From the NCBI GenBank assembly GCA_036146215.1, contig JAYYJN010000064.1, positions 1 through 5,142 on the forward strand: DNA of 5,142 nt. Reading direction: 5' to 3'. Both the position numbers and the translations under genes were made by a program. The notes below the pieces were generated by a model. That model did no database searches. It was not told the DNA's origin and saw nothing but the letters and a program-made list of their open reading frames with translations. Numbering within the stretch: the stretch's first letter is position 1; each line of letters starts with the position of its first letter. This DNA comes from UBA7805 sp036146215 (GTDB taxonomy: Bacteria; Planctomycetota; Planctomycetia; Pirellulales; UBA7805). Shown here piece by piece: positions 1 to 5,055 of this stretch.

Positions 1-542
1 ACCGTAAGCTGCTGATGAGTGCTGATACAAATGAAGAAACACGTGAGTACATCAAGCGGAAGATCAATGCTGCTCAGTGGCTAATCGACTCTATTCAGCA
101 GCGGCAAAGCACACTGACACGGGTCTCGCAAGCGATTGTAGATCACCAGACAGAATTTTTAGATAAAGGCCCCGAGGCGATTGAACCGCTCAAGATGCAA
201 CAGATTGCCGATAAGGTGGGAGTCCATGTTACTACGGTGAGCCGCGCTGTTGACGACAAATGGATCCAGACGGCCCGCGGACTCTTTCCTTTAAAGCGAT
301 TTTTCGTCGGCGGGACAGTCAGTAGTGATGGCAAGGAAGTAGCCTATGATGCGGTGCGGATTAAATTGCAGGAAATCGTCGATCAAGAGGATAAGCAGAA
401 ACCGTTCAGCGATGATGAATTGGTTCGACAACTTGGAAGGGAAGGCCTGAAGGTCGCGCGTCGCACGGTCACCAAGTATCGCAAAAGCATGGGGATTCCG
501 AGTTCACGACAAAGACGTGAATGGCGGAGCGCTGGGGAATAA
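1..542 (+). CDS. rpoN: RNA polymerase sigma-54 factor, C-terminal part (5' end outside window)
   Basis: Sigma-54 directs core RNA polymerase to -24/-12 promoters and needs an AAA+ enhancer-binding ATPase to open DNA. The reading frame is open from base 3 and continues upstream, so this is the C-terminal third. Counting from the internal Met at base 15, residues about 1-60 are the end of the core-binding region. A helix-turn-helix follows at 61-79 (MQQIADKVGV, then TTVSRAV), then the conserved ARGLFPLKRFF stretch. The RpoN box, which reads the -24 element, is ARRTVTKYRK at 148-157 (bases 456-485). It departs from the usual ARRTVAKYRE at two positions, neither obviously disabling. The protein ends soon after GIPSSRQRR with a short REWRSAGE tail. 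The usual proteobacterial downstream neighbours (hpf, ptsN) are absent. Identity is firm; upstream domains cannot be judged. Confidence 0.96.
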   Translation, partial: RKLLMSADTNEETREYIKRKINAAQWLIDSIQQRQSTLTRVSQAIVDHQTEFLDKGPEAIEPLKMQQIADKVGVHVTTVSRAVDDKWIQTARGLFPLKRFFVGGTVSSDGKEVAYDAVRIKLQEIVDQEDKQKPFSDDELVRQLGREGLKVARRTVTKYRKSMGIPSSRQRREWRSAGE

Positions 543-554
543 AACATCTGGCCA

Positions 555-579
555 CGCAGCATATTGCTAGCGTGCTGCG
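555..579 (+). terminator. Hairpin just after rpoN, possible terminator or 3' end stabiliser
   Basis: A perfect 7-bp inverted repeat (CGCAGCA at 555-561, TGCTGCG at 573-579) with an 11-base loop begins 12 bases after the rpoN stop. No T-run follows, so it is not a classical intrinsic terminator. It may instead block 3' exonucleases or act with Rho. The position fits a gene end, but the function is inferred. Confidence 0.3.
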
Positions 580-672
580 ACAAAGATGCCGGATTTAGCC
601 TAAAAGACTTGAAAACGACCCGCTTTTTTCGCAAAGCGTCGATTTCACTTCCGCAAATTGGCCGGGATTGCT

Positions 673-678
673 TATATT
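673..678 (+). promoter_or_regulatory. Candidate -10 element (TATATT) for nrdR inside an imperfect palindrome
   Basis: TATATT at 673-678 matches the sigma-70 -10 consensus at five of six positions and would place a start near 685. No convincing -35 is seen about 17 bases upstream. The hexamer overlaps TGCTT (669-673), a 7-base spacer and AAGCA (681-685), a dyad that a regulator could bind. It resembles the AT-rich palindromic NrdR box only loosely, so autoregulation is a guess. Confidence 0.3.
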
Positions 679-693
679 CAAAGCAGTCCTCGT

Positions 694-727
694 GGGACAG
701 CGTCGGTCGCCGCAGGACGTCCCTTTT
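694..727 (+). terminator. Leader hairpin followed by TTTT before nrdR, possible attenuator
   Basis: GGGAC (694-698) pairs with GTCCC (719-723), and TTTT follows directly at 724-727. A small inner stem CGG (704-706) with CCG (710-712) can form inside. A competing stem, GCGTC (700-704) with GACGT (716-720, one G-U pair), shares bases with the outer arm. The element ends 32 bases before the nrdR ATG. It could be a weak intrinsic terminator for rpoN read-through or an attenuator in the nrdR leader. The outer stem is only 5 bp and the T-run is short. Confidence 0.33.
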
Positions 728-759
728 GATTCCCAATCAACCATCCGCTTGGTGCGAGC

Positions 760-1224
760 ATGAACTGCCCTTTCTGCCGCGTAGATAATGACCACGTGAT
801 CGACTCGCGGGCAAGCGAGGATGGCTTCGTGATCCGTCGCCGACGCGAATGTCAGTCCTGCAAGCGACGATATACAACATATGAGCGAGTTGAAGAACGA
901 CCCGTCAAGGTCGTTAAGAAAGATGGAACGCGGATCACATTCGATCGTAACAAAATCAAATCAGGGATCGAAAAAGCCTGCTGGAAACGGTCTGTCCGTG
1001 ATGATCAGATTGAAGACATCATCACCCTGGTTGAAAACGATGTCTACGCGAATTTTGAGTCTGAGGTCGAAAGCGTCTACATCGGGGAGAGAATCATGGA
1101 TCATCTCCGACAACTCGATCAAGTCGCCTATGTTCGCTTTGCCAGCGTCTACCGGGAATTCAAAGACGTACACGATTTCGTCGATGAACTTGAGCCAATG
1201 CTTAAAGAGTCGCAATCAGAGTAG
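760..1224 (+). CDS. nrdR: Transcriptional repressor NrdR
   Basis: NrdR represses ribonucleotide reductase operons by binding paired NrdR boxes and sensing ATP/dATP, linking dNTP supply to transcription. The 154 residues match the family's usual length of about 150. The N-terminal zinc ribbon has all four ligands: Cys3 and Cys6 (CPFC), Cys31 and Cys34 (CQSC), the second pair set in the basic stretch RRRREC. The ATP-cone spans about residues 49-139, opening with VVKKDGTRITFDRNKI and ending with YVRFASVYREF, both typical. The ATG opens directly on MNCPFC, so the start is secure although no Shine-Dalgarno is visible (the preceding bases are TTGGTGCGAGC). No ribonucleotide reductase gene lies in the window, so its targets are elsewhere. 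The GTPase gene starts 20 bases downstream, suggesting co-transcription. Confidence 0.97.
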   Translation: MNCPFCRVDNDHVIDSRASEDGFVIRRRRECQSCKRRYTTYERVEERPVKVVKKDGTRITFDRNKIKSGIEKACWKRSVRDDQIEDIITLVENDVYANFESEVESVYIGERIMDHLRQLDQVAYVRFASVYREFKDVHDFVDELEPMLKESQSE

Positions 1225-1244
1225 CGACAACCGGATAGTGCATC

Positions 1245-2342
1245 ATGACCACTTTTCACTTGATCGGCGGCTTTCTCGGTGCAGGCAAGACCACGGCCAT
1301 GGCCCGCCTCGCGGCGCATTATACCGGCCAAGGGAAGCGTGTCGGTCTGGTCACAAACGATCAGGCAGCCGGGTTGGTCGACACGCACACCCTGGCCAGT
1401 GCCGGATACCCGGTGGGAGAGGTTGCGGGGGCATGCTTCTGCTGCAAGTTTGATGATCTGGTAGATGCTGCCGGCACGCTCGCCACCGACGCGCCGCTCG
1501 ATATCCTGCTGGCCGAACCGGTGGGCAGTTGTACCGATCTGGTGGCCACTGTTCTTGAACCAATGAGGCAGTTGCATGGCGCACGCTATCAAATCGGTCC
1601 CTTGACGGTGCTGCTCAAACCAGAGCATGGCCAAAAAATTCTCCGCAATCAGGAAGGCCTCGGATTCTCCCCCAAAGCCGCCTACATTTTTCTCAAGCAG
1701 TTAGAAGAAGCCGATGTGATTGTAGTGAATAAGGCCGACAAACTTTCGACCGATGAGCAAGATGAGTTGATCGACTTACTCGAGACGCGTTACCCGGAAA
1801 AAAGGGTGATTCTCGCAAGCCTTCGCACCGGGTTGGGCCTGGAACAGTTGGCCGCAGCACTCGATAGCCAAACGCAGGAAAGCCTGCCGCTGCAAATCGA
1901 TTATGACACCTATGCCGATGGCGAAGCGGAACTGGGCTGGCTGAATGCCGAATCGGATCTTGAGGGGGCTGAACTGCCACTCGATCGACTGGCCCATCAG
2001 ATCGTGGGCCAGCTTGGTGACAAACTTGTTACAGCAGGACGGGAAGTGGTCCATTTGAAAGTATTGTGTGAGGGGGATGGAGCGTTTGCGGTGGCCAATC
2101 TAGTGAGTTCCGGATCGTCTGCGGAACTCTCTGTTTCCAGCGGACAAACCGCCTCGCAAGCAAAGGTGATTATTAATGCCCGCGTGGCAGCGGACCCAGC
2201 AATGCTAGCCGAATGGACCGACCAAGTGCTCCAGGAGACAGCCGCATCGCACGAAGCAGCCTTACATCGGGGTAAATTCCGTCATTTTCGGCCGGGTCGA
2301 CCCGAACCGACACACCGCTTGTCTAAACCCCATGCAAGCTAA
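1245..2342 (+). CDS. G3E-type P-loop GTPase, CobW/HypB/UreG/P47K-like, possible metal chaperone
   Basis: A 365-residue G3E-class GTPase; relatives deliver metals to enzymes or act in metal homeostasis. Visible motifs are the P-loop GGFLGAGKTT (8-17, Lys15), TNDQAAGLVD (37-46), a CxCC motif at Cys64-Phe-Cys66-Cys67 followed by KFDDLVDAA as in COG0523 proteins, EPVGSCTDL (91-99), and the guanine-specificity motif NKAD (162-165). The C-terminal half, from about 220, begins with IDYDTYADGEAELGWLN and I do not recognise it as a standard CobW C-terminal domain. Ala-rich sequence leads into a basic, His-containing tail (His341, 347, 357, 363) that might bind metal. No signal peptide or membrane segment is seen, so it is probably cytoplasmic. 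It starts 20 bases after nrdR without a clear Shine-Dalgarno. The older label 'cobalamin biosynthesis protein P47K' should not be read as proof of a B12 role. Family is confident; substrate is unknown. Confidence 0.88.
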   Translation: MTTFHLIGGFLGAGKTTAMARLAAHYTGQGKRVGLVTNDQAAGLVDTHTLASAGYPVGEVAGACFCCKFDDLVDAAGTLATDAPLDILLAEPVGSCTDLVATVLEPMRQLHGARYQIGPLTVLLKPEHGQKILRNQEGLGFSPKAAYIFLKQLEEADVIVVNKADKLSTDEQDELIDLLETRYPEKRVILASLRTGLGLEQLAAALDSQTQESLPLQIDYDTYADGEAELGWLNAESDLEGAELPLDRLAHQIVGQLGDKLVTAGREVVHLKVLCEGDGAFAVANLVSSGSSAELSVSSGQTASQAKVIINARVAADPAMLAEWTDQVLQETAASHEAALHRGKFRHFRPGRPEPTHRLSKPHAS

Positions 2343-2383
2343 GGCAAGCGAGCTGGTTTGCCCTTGCAGCAGGTGGCTGTTTT
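2343..2383 (+). terminator. Weak terminator-like hairpins after the GTPase gene
   Basis: Directly after the stop, GGCAA (2343-2347) can pair with TTGCC (2358-2362). Then CAGC (2367-2370) can pair with GCTG (2376-2379), followed by TTTT at 2380-2383. Both stems are short (4-5 bp), so a real intrinsic terminator is only possible. The gap to the lipoprotein gene is 119 bases and holds no gene I can support. Confidence 0.22.
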
Positions 2384-2443
2384 CGACAAACTCCCGCCCC
2401 ACATCCGGTGCGGCCCATACGGAAACTCTCTTCAACCTCCCCC

Positions 2444-2457
2444 CCGCGGTAAAGCGG
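2444..2457 (+). promoter_or_regulatory. Small GC hairpin next to a C7 tract, abutting the lipoprotein start
   Basis: CCGC (2444-2447) pairs with GCGG (2454-2457) over a six-base loop, ending four bases before the ATG at 2462. A run of seven C (2439-2445) overlaps its left arm. It occupies the place where a Shine-Dalgarno would be, and no purine-rich site is otherwise seen. An effect on translation initiation is possible but unproven. Confidence 0.2.
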
Positions 2458-2461
2458 ACGT

Positions 2462-3127
2462 ATGCAGCTCTCAGTAACAGCGATATGCAGGATCGTCGGC
2501 TCACTTTTTGCCGTCGCTTTACTCATTGGGTGTCATGGCCCGCTGACACCAGGATATTATGGGGACGACGGTCCGATTGAGGGCGACTTTCTGATCGTAC
2601 CCGAGGACGAGAAAATTGACTTTCCGAATCCCTCCGCATTCACACCGCTCAATGGGGAACAATTTTGGACCGAGCTTATCGACATCACGAGCGATTACTT
2701 TCGCATTGAGCGTGAGCAGCGAGTTCAGAATGTGGCAGGCCAATGGCTGGAGGGGGAAATTATCACCTTCCCTCAGACCGGGGCAACGTTCCTGGAACCC
2801 TGGAAATGGGATTCGGTTACTGCCTATGAGAGAACCCTTGCCACATTTCAGTCGATCCGACGGACCGCTCGCATCCGCGTGATTCCCCACGGCAATGGCT
2901 ATCTTGTCGACGTGCAAGTCTTAAAAGATCTAGAGGATGTTTATCAACCCGAGAAGTCGATCACCGGGATCGCCAGCTATCGCTTCGGAGAAACCGTCAG
3001 TCAGGCAACCGAGCGAATTGCACAACCGGGAGGTCCCGCGTGCTGGATTCCCATCGGTCGCGATACGGCTTTGGAGCAGGAAATCTTGTGCCGTCTCTAC
3101 GAGCGGATGAATCCGACGCCATTTTAG
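2462..3127 (+). CDS. Planctomycete-type lipoprotein of unknown function
   Basis: A 221-residue secreted lipoprotein. The signal peptide has a short basic region (Arg10), a hydrophobic core (11-22) and the lipobox LIGC with Cys24 as the lipidated residue. The mature protein starts CHGPLTPGYYG, so it should be membrane-anchored on the outer face of the cytoplasmic membrane or the outer membrane. An in-frame TAA at 2450-2452 excludes any earlier start. After a Gly/Asp/Pro-rich linker (25-60), one compact soluble domain contains FWTELIDITSDYFRIEREQRV (68-88, in two conserved-looking blocks), TFPQTGATFLEPWKWDS (102-118), SIRRTARIRVIP (131-142), GYLVDVQVLKDLED (146-159) and IPIGRDTALEQEIL (196-209). 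From memory, these blocks recur in uncharacterised planctomycete proteins; I know no function for them. The stop codon is 9 bases from that of the convergent kinase gene. Confidence 0.85.
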   Translation: MQLSVTAICRIVGSLFAVALLIGCHGPLTPGYYGDDGPIEGDFLIVPEDEKIDFPNPSAFTPLNGEQFWTELIDITSDYFRIEREQRVQNVAGQWLEGEIITFPQTGATFLEPWKWDSVTAYERTLATFQSIRRTARIRVIPHGNGYLVDVQVLKDLEDVYQPEKSITGIASYRFGETVSQATERIAQPGGPACWIPIGRDTALEQEILCRLYERMNPTPF

Positions 3128-3136
3128 TCGGGCAAT

Positions 3137-3967
3137 CTATCGGTCGGTTCGCAATGTCGATGACGCTGTCGGCATCCCGAGTGGCACGGTGGGCGTCCCT
3201 GCAACTGCGACATTTTGTGCCACCGGTATTCGCAGCGTGAATGCGGTCCCTTTGCCAATGGTGCTGGCCACCAGGATCTTCCCCTGATGGGCTTCCACGA
3301 TATCGCGACATGCGGATAGTCCGACACCAGTGCCTCCCTTCCCTGTCTCATCGGGACCCTTCTTCGTCGAATAATAGGGATCGAAAATACGAGGGAGTTT
3401 GTCTTCTGCAATTCCCGGTCCGTTATCGCGGACCGAAAGTTCGACCATTCCCGAGGCTTGATCAAGGCCGACACGAATGACCACTTGCCCCCCGTTGGGC
3501 ATCGCCTGGCGGGCATTGATCAGCAGGTTCAAGAGTACTTGCTGTATTTGATTCGGGTTCGCTCGTGCCGGCGGTGCGTCCTCCAGATGCGTCTCGATCG
3601 CAATCCGATATTTCCGCAACTCTCGCTCCAGCAGCACCAACGCATCATCGACCAGTCTTGCAAGATCCGTGGGTTCGAAATCGCCGGAGCGATTTCGGGC
3701 AAGTCCCAGAATGCTGTTAGTAATTTTTGCGGCGCGTTCCCCGGCGGCCAGAATTTTTTCAAACGCCTTGTCCCGGGTAGCCTCATCCTTATGACGGATG
3801 CCCATTTTGGCGTAGTTGAGCACGGTCATCAAAACATTGTTGTATTCGTGGGTGGTCGTGCCGAGCAATTCTCCCAGGGCAGTCATCCGCTGCGCGCGGG
3901 CGAGTTGCTCTTTGAGCAATCGAAGTTGCTCGCTATCGCTCAATTCAATCGACTGTTTGTCTGCCAT
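3137..3967 (-). CDS. Soluble sensor histidine kinase lacking a recognisable input domain
   Basis: A 276-residue two-component kinase that should autophosphorylate on His and pass phosphate to a response regulator, none of which is encoded here. The N-terminus (8-32) is a charged, probable coiled-coil helix. The H-box is LGELLGTTTHEYNN with phospho-acceptor His40. The N-box is NQIQQVLLNLLINARQAM (Asn147, Asn151), G1 is DNGPGI (181-186), the F-box is IFDPYYSTK (194-202) and G2 is GGTGVGLS (211-218). All catalytic motifs are intact. There is no membrane segment, PAS, GAF or HAMP region, so any sensing must be through the short N-terminal helix or a partner. A Thr/Ala/Pro-rich tail follows about residue 250. 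A TTG 18 bases upstream extends the frame, but the ATG at 3967 has a weak GGCGGA nine bases ahead and the protein then starts MADKQS, so I prefer the ATG. Pathway unknown. Confidence 0.92.
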   Translation of the reverse strand: MADKQSIELSDSEQLRLLKEQLARAQRMTALGELLGTTTHEYNNVLMTVLNYAKMGIRHKDEATRDKAFEKILAAGERAAKITNSILGLARNRSGDFEPTDLARLVDDALVLLERELRKYRIAIETHLEDAPPARANPNQIQQVLLNLLINARQAMPNGGQVVIRVGLDQASGMVELSVRDNGPGIAEDKLPRIFDPYYSTKKGPDETGKGGTGVGLSACRDIVEAHQGKILVASTIGKGTAFTLRIPVAQNVAVAGTPTVPLGMPTASSTLRTDR

Positions 3968-4127
3968 ACTTTGTGATCCGCCCAATCGCTATTGTTTAGC
4001 CCGATAACCTGAGTGCCACGGTCGTTGTTTCTTGCCGAATAGGAATCGCTTAACTTATGTAGTGATTGTGACTTAGAGCCAGATTCCATATCGACGAATT
4101 CGCCTGGGCCTCTCTACGGGATCCTCG

Positions 4128-4133
4128 TATAAT
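4128..4133 (+). promoter_or_regulatory. Candidate -10 element (TATAAT) for the 86-residue gene
   Basis: A perfect TATAAT lies 62 bases before the ATG at 4196. The -35 position (TGGGCC at 4105-4110, 17-base spacer) is a poor match. The sequence AATTCGCC occurs at 4097-4104 and again at 4131-4138, bracketing the promoter with a 34-base period. The rest of the 228-base divergent region (3968-4195) shows no convincing promoter towards the kinase gene. Confidence 0.38.
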
Positions 4134-4146
4134 TCGCCGCACGCAT

Positions 4147-4158
4147 CCCGGAGACGGG
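4147..4158 (+). promoter_or_regulatory. Leader hairpin CCCG-GAGA-CGGG with a GNRA-type tetraloop
   Basis: A perfect 4-bp GC stem closes a GAGA tetraloop (GNRA class, unusually stable in RNA). It would lie in the 5' leader if transcription starts near 4140, just before the GGAGG ribosome-binding site at 4166-4170. It might tune translation or transcript stability; this is inference from one short hairpin. Confidence 0.3.
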
Positions 4159-4165
4159 TGGTCAT

Positions 4166-4170
4166 GGAGG
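4166..4170 (+). promoter_or_regulatory. Perfect Shine-Dalgarno GGAGG for a mini-ORF
   Basis: GGAGG sits six bases before the ATG at 4177, the strongest Shine-Dalgarno in the window. That ATG opens a five-codon ORF, not the 86-residue gene, whose own weaker GGAG lies at 4184-4187, eight bases before its ATG at 4196. The better site therefore feeds the leader ORF. Confidence 0.5.
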
Positions 4171-4176
4171 AACCTT

Positions 4177-4194
4177 ATGGGCTGGAGAAGCTAG
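4177..4194 (+). CDS. Five-codon leader ORF (MGWRS) ending one base before the next gene
   Basis: ATG GGC TGG AGA AGC TAG encodes MGWRS and stops at 4194; the 86-residue gene starts at 4196. It has the best ribosome-binding site in the window. The layout is what termination-reinitiation coupling would need: ribosomes stopping at TAG could restart one base on, helped by the GGAGAAG that lies inside the mini-ORF. The peptide need not have a function of its own. Alternatives are chance, or a sequencing indel that splits a longer N-terminus, since one extra base would fuse MGWRS to the next gene. Whether it is translated cannot be told from sequence. Confidence 0.35.
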   Translation: MGWRS

Positions 4195-4195
4195 G

Positions 4196-4456
4196 ATGCA
4201 TCACGTGGAACTACTCGAGCACGCATTGACGGTTGCGCGAAAAATCGGCTTTCTGGTTCGTGAGGAATATGTGGGTGATATCGACGGCGGAAGCTGCGTC
4301 GTCCGTGGCCAAAAAATGCTTTTTCTGGACCCCCAGCTGAGTATTCCCGACCGACTCGCGATCGTTTGCGAGGCACTGGCGGCCGAGGAACAGCTCGATC
4401 ACAGCAACCTACCAGACGAACTTGCCCAGCGACTTATCATCCGCAGAGCAGCGTAA
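4196..4456 (+). CDS. Small conserved-looking protein of unknown function (86 aa)
   Basis: No known function is recognised. The 86 residues form an N-terminal amphipathic helix (4-18), then IGFLVREEYVGDIDGGSCVVRG (17-38), then QKMLFLDPQLSIPDRLAIVCEAL (39-61), then a charged C-terminus ending RRAA. The pattern of a Gly-Gly-x-Cys turn, a hydrophobic strand and a 'leucine-asp-x-x-leu-ser' helix start is one I associate with small hypothetical proteins of planctomycetes and some other phyla; this is memory, not a search. It has Cys34 and Cys58, no signal peptide and no membrane segment, so it is probably cytoplasmic. The layout faintly recalls the ImmA/IrrE peptidase core, but no HExxH is present. 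The ATG is supported by GGAG at 4184-4187. The gene converges on nadD with 14 bases between stops. Confidence 0.75.
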   Translation: MHHVELLEHALTVARKIGFLVREEYVGDIDGGSCVVRGQKMLFLDPQLSIPDRLAIVCEALAAEEQLDHSNLPDELAQRLIIRRAA

Positions 4457-4470
4457 CGATCGGTCGCACG

Positions 4471-5055
4471 TCAAGCGTCCTGTGCGTAGAGATTCGAATG
4501 AAGGATATATTGCTCGACGGCCCGCGGCAGCCAGTAGCGGATGCTTTCGCCTCGTGCGACGCGATTTCGAATCTCTCGGCTACTCAAATCGATTAATGGC
4601 ATCGATACGTGGAGTATCTCCGCGCCCGGCAGCACGATTTGCTCGAAGCTTGCGCCCGGTCGATCGACCACAGCAACGCGGGCAATCTGGACAATTTGCT
4701 CGGGGGCTTTCCAATTCGGCATGTCGGCAAGCGTATCTCCACCGACCAATAGAGTCAGTTCGGCCTCTGGATGTGCATCACGAAGTGCAGTCAGCGTATC
4801 CACCGTATAACTGACGCCGCCCCGATCGATCTCCAAAGGTGAAACCTCAAGTGCGGCATTACCGCTTATCGCCAGCTTGAGCATTTCGATGCGGGCTGGC
4901 GCAGGAGCCGATTCCTGACCACGCTTGTGTGGCGCGATGGCAGCCGGAACAAAAAAAACCTTATCGAGATTAAGCTGCTCGCGCGCTGATTCGGCCAGTA
5001 AAAGATGCCCGTAATGGATCGGATCGAATGATCCGCCGTAAATTCCGATCCGCAT
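4471..5055 (-). CDS. nadD: Nicotinate-nucleotide adenylyltransferase
   Basis: NadD joins nicotinate mononucleotide and ATP to make deamido-NAD, the penultimate step of NAD synthesis, in the cytoplasm. The 194-residue product is of normal family length (about 190-215). The nucleotidyltransferase signature GGSFDPIHYGH occupies 7-17, with His14 and His17 forming the catalytic HxxH. Further family motifs are PHKRG (42-46), GGVSYTVDTL (79-88), GGDTLADMPNW (105-115) and DLSSREIRNRV (156-166), the counterpart of the usual S-S-T-x-I-R. Nothing essential is missing. A TTG at 5115 would add 20 residues unlike other NadD proteins. The ATG at 5055 is preferred because MRIGIYGGSFDP is the canonical N-terminus and AGAGAG lies six bases upstream. 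The 3' end faces the 86-residue gene. The usual partner gene for ribosome-silencing factor (rsfS) is not seen in the window. Confidence 0.97.
   Translation of the reverse strand: MRIGIYGGSFDPIHYGHLLLAESAREQLNLDKVFFVPAAIAPHKRGQESAPAPARIEMLKLAISGNAALEVSPLEIDRGGVSYTVDTLTALRDAHPEAELTLLVGGDTLADMPNWKAPEQIVQIARVAVVDRPGASFEQIVLPGAEILHVSMPLIDLSSREIRNRVARGESIRYWLPRAVEQYILHSNLYAQDA

Noticed and set aside
621..638. CGCTTT/AAAGCG hairpin in the rpoN-nrdR spacer
   Set aside because: A 6-bp stem with a 6-base loop and no T-run; short and isolated, with no context to support a function.
881..1453. 190-codon ORF on + spanning nrdR and the start of the GTPase gene
   Set aside because: It overlaps two genes with complete family motifs and its product is low-complexity Ser/Arg-rich sequence with no recognisable pattern.
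2332..2580. 82-codon ORF on + across the GTPase-lipoprotein gap
   Set aside because: It overlaps both genes in another frame, has no ribosome-binding site and its product looks random.
3458..3976. 172-codon ORF on + opposite the histidine kinase
   Set aside because: The minus strand has all kinase motifs intact in order, and the + product shows no domain or plausible start context. It is a shadow of the kinase gene.
3968..3985. TTG-initiated extension of the kinase by six residues
   Set aside because: The ATG at 3967 has a weak but plausible ribosome-binding site and gives a more natural N-terminus.
4005..4022. Sigma-54 promoter-like TGGCAC on the minus strand upstream of the kinase
   Set aside because: The required GC of the -12 element is absent at the correct spacing (TTATC is found instead), so it fails the -24/-12 rule.
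3940..4089. 49-codon minus-strand ORF overlapping the kinase start (MESGSKSQSL...)
   Set aside because: No Shine-Dalgarno, Ser/Asn-rich composition and no recognisable motif; likely chance.
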